9,160 nt of DNA from an uncultured Actinomycetes bacterium (GTDB lineage Bacteria > Actinomycetota > Actinomycetes > Nanopelagicales > Nanopelagicaceae). The DNA is taken from positions 1 to 9,160 of the forward strand of contig CAIXTG010000103.1 in assembly GCA_903922325.1 (NCBI GenBank), given 5' to 3'. A program made the translations under genes and the position numbers. The notes beneath the pieces are model-generated. The model worked only from the letters and a program-made list of their open reading frames with translations, was not told the origin of the DNA and searched no databases. This document shows, in pieces, positions 1 to 6,361 of the stretch (within the stretch, counting starts at the first letter, position 1; every line of letters begins with the position of its first letter).

Positions 1-179
1 ACTACATTTAAATATCTAGCTTGATCGAAGAAAACTTTCTTAAGAATAGCTCCGCCACGCTTGCTCTCTAGTTTTTCAATCACGACGCGAGAGATTGAAG
101 CAAGTGCTGATTCGGTGCCAGCTAAAAAGCCAGCGAAAGCCAAAAGTGCAATGATGGAAATTATGGGCAGGGGGTTCAT
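1..179 (-). CDS. CNNM (DUF21) / HlyC-CorC family membrane protein, N-terminal fragment
   Basis: This gene runs off the left edge of the window, and only its first 59 codons are visible. The translation starts MNPLPIISIIALLAFAGF, a hydrophobic first membrane segment (about residues 3-21). It continues with GTESALASISRVVIEKL, the small-residue/E-x-AL pattern typical of the start of the CNNM (DUF21) transmembrane domain. Family members usually continue with CBS repeats and a CorC_HlyC domain and are linked to divalent cation (Mg/Co) transport or homeostasis. That part lies outside the window. The ATG overlaps the ybeY stop as ATGA, so translation is probably coupled to ybeY. A CorC-type gene directly after ybeY is a common arrangement in bacteria and supports the call. 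The old label 'hemolysin' for this family should not be taken literally. Family is fairly sure; substrate is unknown. Confidence 0.85.
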   Translation of the reverse strand, partial: MNPLPIISIIALLAFAGFLAGTESALASISRVVIEKLESKRGGAILKKVFFDQARYLNV

Positions 180-616
180 TTACTTTCAGCACTCCATTGT
201 TTTACTAGGGATTCTTGCAACTCAAACATTACTTTTTCATCATCTGGTTCAGCATGGTCATATCCCAAGATATGTAGCAACCCATGCGTCGCCAAAATAA
301 ACATTTCATGTTCAGGAGAATGGCCAGCTAAATTTGCTTGCGCTGTTGCAAAATCAGGTGAGATAACAATGTCGCCCAAAGTCACGACTTCACCTTCGGT
401 TTCAGGCAGATCCATTGGAAATGAGAGCACATCAGTTGAACCAGGCTCATCCATCCACTTAATATGCAGTTCGGTCATTTCGGCATCATCGACAAAAGTC
501 ACATTCAAATCACAATCAGGATTCAGATCTAATCTTGACATCGCAAATGCAAGTAAAGATTGGATTTGATCGCCAGGTGCTAGCGCCCCAGATTTGTTTG
601 TTATCTCAATGGTCAT
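176..616 (-). CDS. ybeY: Endoribonuclease / rRNA maturation factor YbeY
   Basis: 146 residues, close to the usual 150 or so for YbeY. The diagnostic zinc site HGLLHILGYDH is at residues 111-121, giving three ligands H111, H115 and H121. The middle also carries TDVLSFPMD (61-69) and LGDIVIS (80-86), both typical of the UPF0054 family. YbeY is a single-strand-specific endoribonuclease that takes part in 16S rRNA 3'-end maturation and late 30S quality control in the cytoplasm. The ATG start overlaps the phoH stop as ATGA, and its TGA stop overlaps the next ATG the same way. No Shine-Dalgarno sequence is visible before it, so coupling to phoH translation is likely. The phoH-ybeY pairing is very widely conserved. 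Confidence 0.97.
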   Translation of the reverse strand: MTIEITNKSGALAPGDQIQSLLAFAMSRLDLNPDCDLNVTFVDDAEMTELHIKWMDEPGSTDVLSFPMDLPETEGEVVTLGDIVISPDFATAQANLAGHSPEHEMFILATHGLLHILGYDHAEPDDEKVMFELQESLVKQWSAESK

Positions 617-1605
617 GGATTGCGAATCGAACGCGGGGTTTGGCGCGCTTCATTGAACTTGTCATAAGCCTTAACAATGTCGCCAATTAAACGGTGGCGA
701 ACCACATCTTCGGCAGTTAGCTCTTGGAAAGAGATGTCATCGATATCTTGCAAAATATCGCGAATAATTGCCAAGCCAGATTTAGACCCATTAGGTAAAT
801 CAATCTGCGTTACGTCGCCGGTAACCACCATCTTTGAACCAAAGCCTAAGCGAGTTAAGAACATCTTCATCTGCTCAGGTGTGGTGTTCTGCGCTTCATC
901 GAGAATAATGAACGCATCATTAAGCGTGCGACCGCGCATATACGCAAGAGGCGCAACTTCGATAACCCCTGATTGCATCAATCGTGGAATCGAATCGATA
1001 TCAATCATGTCGTGTAGCGCATCAAAAAGTGGTCGTAAATATGGATCAATTTTTTCAGAAAGTGAACCAGGCAAGAAGCCTAAGTGCTCGCCGGCTTCAA
1101 CTGCTGGGCGAGTTAAAACAATGCGGTTAACTTTCTTCGCTTGTAGCGCTGCAACTGCTTTAGCCATAGCTAAATAAGTTTTACCGGTTCCGGCTGGGCC
1201 GATTCCAAAAGTAATTGTGTTTTCATCAATTGCATCGACATACCGCTTTTGATTAGCAGTCTTTGGTCTAATGGTGCGACCACGATTAGAAACAATGTTT
1301 AAGGATAAAACTTCGCCGGGATTATCTTGTGGCGTCTGAGCCAACATGCCGATTGAGCGAATTACCGCATCAACATTTACGGTCTGGCCAGAACGAATTA
1401 CCACCATCAGTTCGGTAAATAACTTATCAAGTTGCTGGCAATCAATATGTGGGCCGCGCAAAGTTATTTCATTACCGCGCACCGTGATATTTACTGAAGG
1501 AAATGCCGCTTCAACAGCGAGCATATTTGCATCATTGGCTCCGACCAACGCAACCATTGGAATTGCGGGCGGAATCGTAATTAAGGTTCTCTCCATGTGT
1601 GGCAT
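613..1605 (-). CDS. phoH: PhoH family ATPase (PhoH-like / YbeZ)
   Basis: About 330 residues from the ATG at 1605. The P-loop ATPase core has Walker A GPAGTGKT (residues 136-143), Walker B IILDEAQ (233-239) and the PhoH signature TGDVTQIDLP (from residue 262). The N-terminal part (MVALVGANDANM, then VRGNEITLRG) matches the small RNA-binding-like domain at the front of bacterial PhoH proteins. PhoH/YbeZ is a cytoplasmic ATPase, proposed to act as an RNA helicase with YbeY in rRNA or RNA metabolism; the precise role is not settled. The frame stays open to a GTG at 1647, but that start would overlap the HIT gene by 32 bp and add residues that look unlike the family. An ATG at 1605 (10 bp after the HIT stop) or at 1596 fits better. 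It overlaps ybeY by ATGA. Confidence 0.95.
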   Translation of the reverse strand: MPHMERTLITIPPAIPMVALVGANDANMLAVEAAFPSVNITVRGNEITLRGPHIDCQQLDKLFTELMVVIRSGQTVNVDAVIRSIGMLAQTPQDNPGEVLSLNIVSNRGRTIRPKTANQKRYVDAIDENTITFGIGPAGTGKTYLAMAKAVAALQAKKVNRIVLTRPAVEAGEHLGFLPGSLSEKIDPYLRPLFDALHDMIDIDSIPRLMQSGVIEVAPLAYMRGRTLNDAFIILDEAQNTTPEQMKMFLTRLGFGSKMVVTGDVTQIDLPNGSKSGLAIIRDILQDIDDISFQELTAEDVVRHRLIGDIVKAYDKFNEARQTPRSIRNP

Positions 1606-1615
1606 AAGGCTATCT

Positions 1616-1951
1616 TTAACCTGGCGGCCAAGCCAGACCACGCCCACCTAAAAGATGTAAGTGAGCGTGAAAAACGCTTTGCCCAGCGTCGGCGCCAGTA
1701 TTAAAGACGGTGCGATAGCCAGTTAAACCTTCAGCCTTTGCCAATTGATCTGCAGCTGCAAATACTGCACATAGCGCCGTTGGTGATTTAGCAGCTAACT
1801 CGGCAGCATTTTCGACATGCAATTTTGGAACGATCAGGAAATGAACTGGTGCCTGCGGGTTAATGTCAGCAAAAGCGATCACTTGTTCATCTTGAAACTT
1901 TATCTCAGCCGGAATTTCACCAGCGATGATTTTGCAGAATAGGCAGCTCAT
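1616..1951 (-). CDS. HIT family nucleotide hydrolase (HINT-like)
   Basis: 111 residues, the usual size for a single-domain HIT protein. The catalytic histidine triad is HAHLH at residues 95-99, within QSVFHAHLHLLGGR. An upstream Asn (N84, in VFNTG) and the C-terminal WPPG are also typical of the HINT branch. The N-terminal CLFCKIIAGEIPA gives C3 and C6, half of the zinc site seen in many bacterial HIT proteins. These enzymes hydrolyse nucleoside phosphoramidates or related nucleotidyl compounds; the physiological substrate here cannot be told from sequence. It lies 11 bp after rsmE and about 10 bp before phoH, in the same direction, so it is almost certainly co-transcribed. No ribosome-binding site is evident. 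Confidence 0.94.
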   Translation of the reverse strand: MSCLFCKIIAGEIPAEIKFQDEQVIAFADINPQAPVHFLIVPKLHVENAAELAAKSPTALCAVFAAADQLAKAEGLTGYRTVFNTGADAGQSVFHAHLHLLGGRGLAWPPG

Positions 1952-1962
1952 AGTTAATTAGT

Positions 1963-2682
1963 TTAGAAGACTTTCAGCAAAGAATTAACGGCACTAAGAG
2001 CTGCTAATCCAGCGTGTGCCGAGCGCAAAATTGGTCTGCCTAGGCCAGCAACGTGTGCGCCAGCTGCTGCGAAAGTAGCAAGTTCTTCTTCAGTTATGCC
2101 ACCTTCGGGGCCGATCACAATGACTACATTTTTCGCTTTTGTTTGAGGCGTAATGATTTCACTTAGCTTAACTTGCGCGCTTTCATGAAATACCAGTGCC
2201 AGATCAGCGCCTTTAATTAAGTCAACAACGCCTCTCTCTTTAACAGTTTCATGCATCTGCGGAATAAATAATCGGCGTGATTGCTTACTAGCTTCGCGAG
2301 CGGTTGTAGCAAATTTACTAATTACTTCGGTGCGACTAATCGAGCGATTGGCCAGCCAAGGCACAATCACATCGGCGCCAGCTTCAGTTAGTAGTTCGAC
2401 TGCTTCTTTCGCACGATCGCTTTTAGGTAGTGCTTGTACAACTGTAAATTTAATTTCCAGCGGCTCTTGGCGACCAACTTCTAAAACCGTTGTTTCAAGT
2501 GATCGTTTAGTTACTTCATTTACCTGAACATTAGCCCAACCGCCATTGCCATCAGATACTCGAAATATTTCGCCCACTTCAATGCGCAGTACCTTAATTG
2601 CATGATTAGCATCTTCGGAATTAAATGAATAAATTGCGCCAGCTTGAGTTGGCAGATCTGGTACAAAAAATAGAGTTAACAT
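1963..2682 (-). CDS. rsmE: 16S rRNA (uracil-1498-N3)-methyltransferase RsmE
   Basis: 239 residues, normal for RsmE. The N-terminal PUA-like part includes HAIKVLR (27-33). The C-terminal SPOUT (trefoil-knot) domain carries KSDRAKEAVELLTEAG (87-102), EASKQSRR (130-137), the SAM-binding loop VIGPEGG (189-195) and LGRPILRSAHA (214-224). In many relatives the last motif reads LG-x-RILR-x-ETA; the variant here still keeps the ILR core. RsmE methylates N3 of U1498 in helix 44 of 16S rRNA, using S-adenosylmethionine. The ATG follows the dnaJ TAA with no gap at all (TAAATG), so translation probably restarts from terminating ribosomes. rsmE after dnaJ is a conserved actinobacterial and firmicute neighbourhood. 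Confidence 0.96.
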   Translation of the reverse strand: MLTLFFVPDLPTQAGAIYSFNSEDANHAIKVLRIEVGEIFRVSDGNGGWANVQVNEVTKRSLETTVLEVGRQEPLEIKFTVVQALPKSDRAKEAVELLTEAGADVIVPWLANRSISRTEVISKFATTAREASKQSRRLFIPQMHETVKERGVVDLIKGADLALVFHESAQVKLSEIITPQTKAKNVVIVIGPEGGITEEELATFAAAGAHVAGLGRPILRSAHAGLAALSAVNSLLKVF

Positions 2683-3795
2683 TTAGCGGCCGAAAGCGCC
2701 ACGAAGTTTATGGAAGAAACTTTGGTCGTGATCTTTGATCTCAACTTCGCCAGCTTTTTCACCGCGTAATTCGGCAAACTTTCGCATTAACTCTTCTTCG
2801 GTCTTATTCAATTTTGTCGGAATTTTTACTTCGACATGGACAATCAGGTCGCCGCGAGTGCCACGGCGCAAATGGGTCATGCCTTTGCCCTTAACCGTAA
2901 TAGTGGCGCCACTTTGAGTGCCAGCTTTAACTTCTACCTCGATTGGGCCATCTAAAGTTTCTACTTTAACTTTCGTTCCCAGCGTTGCTGCTGCCATTGA
3001 AACCGCCAGCGCTAAGTGCAAATTATCGCCTTCGCGCATCAAGGTTTCATGCGGAGTTTCCACGATTTCTACATATAGATCACCAGCTGGGCCACCTCCC
3101 GCGCCAACTTCGCCACGGCCAGACATTTGAATTCGGTTTCCCGTTTCAACTCCTGCTGGAACTTTGACATCAATAGTTTGTCGAGCACGGACTCGCCCAT
3201 CGCCGGAACATTCGCGGCAAGGGTTTGGAATAGTTGAACCGTATCCCCCGCAATTATTGCAAGGACGCGAAGTCATTACTTGCCCGATAAAGGATCTTGT
3301 TACTTGCTGAGTTTCACCGCGACCCTTACAGATCGGACAAGTTTGCGGTGTTGAGTTATCTGCACAACCGCTACCGGTGCACTTCGTGCAAACCACAGCG
3401 CTTTCCAAAGTAATTGTTCGTTCAGTACCAAAGCAAGCTTCATTTAAATCTACTTCGATGCGAATAAGTGCATCTTGGCCTGCGCGCATACGTGGTCGAG
3501 GGCCACGACTAGATGTGCCACCACCGAAGAATGCATCCATGATGTCGCTGAATCCCCCGGCGCCACCGAAACCGCCAAAGCCACCCATGTTGCTTCCGCC
3601 CATGTCATATTGCTGGCGTTTCTGTGGATCACTCAACGTGTCATAAGCTGCAGTAACTTCTTTGAATTTTTCTTGAATCGCTGGATCTGGATTTACATCT
3701 GGATGTAATTCACGAGCAAGTTTGCGATAAGCCTTCTTTATTTCATCGCCAGATGCATCGCGCGATACACCTAACGCTTCGTAATGATCTGCCAC
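2683..3795 (-). CDS. dnaJ: Chaperone protein DnaJ (Hsp40), hrcA-linked copy
   Basis: 370 residues with all classical type I DnaJ domains in order: J domain (about 1-65) with the HPD motif at 31-33; a short Gly/Phe-rich linker (about 66-95); the zinc-binding domain with four CxxCxGxG-type repeats starting at C136, C153, C179 and C193; and the C-terminal substrate-binding domains (about 205-345). It stimulates the ATPase of DnaK and delivers unfolded clients in the cytoplasm. Its place directly after hrcA, without dnaK or grpE nearby, matches the second dnaJ (often dnaJ2) of actinobacteria; whether another dnaJ exists cannot be seen here. The start is GTG, immediately after the hrcA TAA (TAAGTG), with a good ribosome-binding site upstream. 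Confidence 0.97.
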   Translation of the reverse strand: MADHYEALGVSRDASGDEIKKAYRKLARELHPDVNPDPAIQEKFKEVTAAYDTLSDPQKRQQYDMGGSNMGGFGGFGGAGGFSDIMDAFFGGGTSSRGPRPRMRAGQDALIRIEVDLNEACFGTERTITLESAVVCTKCTGSGCADNSTPQTCPICKGRGETQQVTRSFIGQVMTSRPCNNCGGYGSTIPNPCRECSGDGRVRARQTIDVKVPAGVETGNRIQMSGRGEVGAGGGPAGDLYVEIVETPHETLMREGDNLHLALAVSMAAATLGTKVKVETLDGPIEVEVKAGTQSGATITVKGKGMTHLRRGTRGDLIVHVEVKIPTKLNKTEEELMRKFAELRGEKAGEVEIKDHDQSFFHKLRGAFGR

Positions 3796-4809
3796 TTATG
3801 CGCCCTCTGTTAAATATCGACTGATGTATCTAGCTACGGCGCCCACTGTTGCCATTGAGCTGGCGTAATCCATGCGGGTTGGCCCCAGGATTCCAAGCGC
3901 TCCCAAAGGAGAATTATCTATGCCGTAGCCAACAGTTACCAAACTGGTTTGCTGCAGATTTGCTACCTGTTGTTCGTGCCCAATGCGCACCTTTACATTC
4001 TCATTTGCATCGCCAAGTAGGCGTAATAGAACCACTTGCTCTTCGAGGGCTTCTAAAACTGGATGAATCTGAGTTGAGAAATCCTCACTAAACCGAGCCA
4101 AATTCGAGGTTCCGGCTAACACAATCTTCTCTTCTGGTCGTTCCATCGACATTTCCAGCAAAGCTGAGATTAGTAGCGCCACATCTTTGCGTTCATGAGC
4201 CGAATAAATATCCATGATGCCAGTTATGCGATCAGCAACTTCTGGCAATCGATATCCAGCCAAAGCGTTATTAATCTGATTGCGCAAGCTAGCAATGAAA
4301 ATATCATTTACGTCGTTGCTTAATTCGATCACTCGTTGTTCGACTCGACCTGAGTCAGTAATTAAAATCATCATCAAGCGCGAAGTAGTAAGCGAAACCA
4401 ACTCAACGTGGCGCACTTTAGATTTAATCATCGATGGATACTGAACAACCGCGACTTGCTTGGTGACATCCGCTAGTAATCGAACGGTGCGCATTACAAC
4501 ATCATCAAGATCAAGAGCACCCTCAAGGAAAGTTTCAATTGCGCGACGCTCTGCACCTGAAAGTGGCTTAACCGTTTCGATGCGATCTACGAATAAGCGA
4601 TAACCGGCATCGGTTGGAATACGACCAGCGCTGGTATGCGGTTGTGCGATCAAACCTTCTTCTTCAAGTACGGCCATCTCGTTACGAATTGTTGCAGGTG
4701 AGATTCCTAAAGCATGGCGATCGGCAATTGCCTTTGAGCCAACTGGTTCTTGCGTAGCGACATATTCATCGACAATTGCTCGCAAGATTTCGAGTCGGCG
4801 GTTAGACAT
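3796..4809 (-). CDS. hrcA: Heat-inducible transcriptional repressor HrcA
   Basis: 337 residues, the usual HrcA length. The N-terminal winged helix-turn-helix (about 1-75) shows RRLEILRAIVDEY (4-16), EPVGSKAIA (21-29), SPATIRNEMAVLEEEG (37-52) and HTSAGRIPTDAGYRLFVD (58-75), all family hallmarks. A GAF-like sensing/dimerisation region follows. The C-terminal segment LGILGPTRMDY is also diagnostic. HrcA binds CIRCE inverted repeats to repress groE and other chaperone genes, and its activity depends on GroEL folding. No CIRCE sequence is visible upstream of hrcA, doxX or hemW, so this operon does not look autoregulated in the Bacillus manner. No Shine-Dalgarno precedes the ATG; the gap to the upstream gene is 15 bp. 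Confidence 0.97.
   Translation of the reverse strand: MSNRRLEILRAIVDEYVATQEPVGSKAIADRHALGISPATIRNEMAVLEEEGLIAQPHTSAGRIPTDAGYRLFVDRIETVKPLSGAERRAIETFLEGALDLDDVVMRTVRLLADVTKQVAVVQYPSMIKSKVRHVELVSLTTSRLMMILITDSGRVEQRVIELSNDVNDIFIASLRNQINNALAGYRLPEVADRITGIMDIYSAHERKDVALLISALLEMSMERPEEKIVLAGTSNLARFSEDFSTQIHPVLEALEEQVVLLRLLGDANENVKVRIGHEQQVANLQQTSLVTVGYGIDNSPLGALGILGPTRMDYASSMATVGAVARYISRYLTEGA
3803..3808 (-). promoter_or_regulatory. Ribosome-binding site of dnaJ
   Basis: The minus strand reads AGAGGG here, with GAGG complementary to the 16S rRNA anti-Shine-Dalgarno and 7 bases before the dnaJ GTG. It lies inside the end of hrcA. It supports the GTG at 3795 as the true start. It stands out because it is the only clear Shine-Dalgarno I found before any gene start in the window. 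Confidence 0.65.
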
Positions 4810-4824
4810 GAGAAAAGTTTCTGG

Positions 4825-5163
4825 TTAGTTAATTGCGAGCGTAATTGAAATCAAAGTTAACAAGAAGAACGCTGGAAACGCCGTCTTGGCTTTGTCGGCA
4901 CGGAAGTGGAAGAAGATCGCGCCAGCCATAATGCACCAAAGTGAAATCAGTGCCGGATATGCAAAGGCGCTCCACTTCAAAGCTAGTACTAATCCCAGGG
5001 CAGCAGCTGCCTCAAATACGCCAGTTACGCGCGCCATCCAATCAGGCACGTTCACATCGCGCGTTCCGCTTAAGCCCTTCTCGTTACCACTGGCTTTTGA
5101 GAGGCCAGAGATAAGGAAAATCAAGGCTAAGAACGAGAGCAGGACGACTTTTGTGGTTTCCAT
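4825..5163 (-). CDS. DoxX-like small integral membrane protein
   Basis: 112 residues with about four hydrophobic segments (roughly 5-24, 45-62, 67-88 and 94-111). The pattern LISGLSKASG near the end of the first segment, and VPDWMARVTGVFEAAAALGL leading into the second, match the DoxX-like (DoxX_2/DoxX) superfamily. The function of these proteins is poorly defined; some relatives are linked to redox or thiosulfate chemistry, but nothing here indicates a substrate, and no CxxC motif is present. It is packed between hemW (15 bp before) and hrcA (15 bp after) in the same direction, so co-expression is likely, though a functional link to the heat-shock genes is not shown. The ATG at 5163 has no Shine-Dalgarno. 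Confidence 0.8.
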   Translation of the reverse strand: METTKVVLLSFLALIFLISGLSKASGNEKGLSGTRDVNVPDWMARVTGVFEAAAALGLVLALKWSAFAYPALISLWCIMAGAIFFHFRADKAKTAFPAFFLLTLISITLAIN

Positions 5164-5178
5164 AGTGGGTAAAAGGTA

Positions 5179-6300
5179 CTACATAACGATTTCGCGCACG
5201 ATTCGATCAGCAATCAACCGACCCGTTGGCGTTAATTTGATCCGATCACCAGAGATATCTAGATAACCCTCTTCGCGGTAGCTAGCTAATCGCTCAAGTT
5301 CCTGTGGCTTCAGCGCTTCAAAACTTAAACCTTCGCGCATTCGAATAGCCAACATAATTTCTTCATCTCGCAACTGAGATGCATTCATGGTTTCGCGATC
5401 TTGCACCGGAGATTCACCTGCAAATAATTTGGTTTTATAGGCCGTTGGATGTTTCACATTCCACCAACGCTCACCATTTAAATGCGAATGCGCTCCTGGC
5501 CCTAGCCCCCACCAATTAGAACTCTTCCAGTAGGAAATATTGTGTAAACATTCTTTGCCAGGCTTTGACCAATTACTTAGCTCGTACCAACTCAAACCAG
5601 CTTCTTCACATAAACGATCAACTAACAAATACATATCTGCCATCAAGTCATCATCGGGCATAGTTAAATCACCACGTTTAATTTGCGCAGCTAACTTGGT
5701 GCCAGTTTCTACAATTAAGGCATAAGCACTTATATGGTCAATATCCAAAGCAAGTGCAGCATCAACTGTTTCGCGCCAATCATCAAGTGATTCACCTGGG
5801 GTACCGTAAATCAAGTCAACGCTAATTGATTCAAAACCTGCAGCCCTAGCCATGCTTACAGCCTTTGCAACATTCTCTGGATTATGTGTGCGATCAAGGG
5901 CTGCCAATACATGCGGTTTAGCTGATTGCATACCAAAGGAAATACGATTGAAGCCAACAGTTAGATACTCAGCAAGCTTTTCAGCCGTAACTGAATCTGG
6001 GTTTGCCTCTAGTGTTATCTCAGCATCTGGCGCTAAATCAAAGCGATTGCGAATAGCCGCAATTACTCGCCCTAAATCATGAGGTGGCAAGAGTGAAGGT
6101 GTTCCCCCACCAAAGAAAATCGTTGGAACCGGCGAAGTTGGCGCATTTTCTAGCTCTCGCAAAACTGCATCGATATAGTCATTTGAAACGATCTCTAGTG
6201 TGGCACCATCTTGCAGCTCAGATGGCGTGTACGTATTGAAGTCGCAGTAGCCACAGCGTTTTACGCAGTACGGGATATGAACGTAAAACGAGAGCGACAT
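5179..6300 (-). CDS. hemW: Radical SAM heme chaperone HemW
   Basis: 373 residues from the ATG at 6300. YVHIPYCVKRCGYCDF near the N-terminus gives the radical SAM 4Fe-4S ligands CxxxCxxC (C12, C16, C19 in this numbering), followed by FFGGGTPSLL, the GGGTPS SAM-binding motif of the HemN/HemW group. Later hallmarks are ISFGMQS, YGTPGES, SAYAL, and a C-terminal HemN_C winged-helix domain containing LTPTGRLIADRIV. HemW binds heme and is thought to insert it into respiratory enzymes; old annotations as oxygen-independent coproporphyrinogen III oxidase are usually wrong for this subgroup. A TTG at 6318 in the same frame would add six residues, but those bases hold a promoter -10 box, so the ATG is preferred. 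It appears to be the first gene of the long operon. Confidence 0.95.
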   Translation of the reverse strand: MSLSFYVHIPYCVKRCGYCDFNTYTPSELQDGATLEIVSNDYIDAVLRELENAPTSPVPTIFFGGGTPSLLPPHDLGRVIAAIRNRFDLAPDAEITLEANPDSVTAEKLAEYLTVGFNRISFGMQSAKPHVLAALDRTHNPENVAKAVSMARAAGFESISVDLIYGTPGESLDDWRETVDAALALDIDHISAYALIVETGTKLAAQIKRGDLTMPDDDLMADMYLLVDRLCEEAGLSWYELSNWSKPGKECLHNISYWKSSNWWGLGPGAHSHLNGERWWNVKHPTAYKTKLFAGESPVQDRETMNASQLRDEEIMLAIRMREGLSFEALKPQELERLASYREEGYLDISGDRIKLTPTGRLIADRIVREIVM

Positions 6301-6306
6301 ATAAGT

Positions 6307-6336
6307 ATTGTATTTCAACTTTCGTCATGACAACAA
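6307..6336 (-). promoter_or_regulatory. Putative leaderless promoter of the hemW operon
   Basis: Reading on the minus strand, a -10 element TACAAT (6312-6307, five of six matches to TATAAT) lies six bases before the hemW ATG. Transcription would then begin at or next to the A of the start codon, giving a leaderless mRNA. A weak -35 candidate TTGTTG is at 6336-6331 with an 18-base spacer. Leaderless transcripts are common in actinobacteria. Supported by sequence only; the -35 is poor. Confidence 0.5.
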
Positions 6337-6361
6337 CTGCTTAGGAAACTTCTAATTTAAA

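Noticed and set aside
186..194. CIRCE half-site-like sequence TCAGCACTC in the 3' end of ybeY
   Set aside because: Only one half matches; the mirrored GAGTGCTAA is absent at the required 9-bp spacing, and it lies within coding sequence far from a promoter.
1606..1647. Upstream GTG extension of phoH
   Set aside because: It would overlap the HIT gene by 32 bp and add 14 residues unlike the PhoH N-terminus; starts at 1605 or 1596 fit better.
2330..3646. Several plus-strand open frames of 60-90 codons opposite rsmE and dnaJ
   Set aside because: They are antisense to strongly conserved genes, low in complexity, and show no recognisable domains or start signals.
6301..6318. TTG extension of hemW by six residues
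   Set aside because: It overlaps the probable -10 box, and the ATG at 6300 places the conserved YVHIPYC region at the usual distance from the N-terminus.
6324..6331. 8-bp palindrome GTCATGAC between the hemW -35 and -10 candidates
   Set aside because: The position would suit an operator, but eight bases without extension is within chance and no regulator is recognised.
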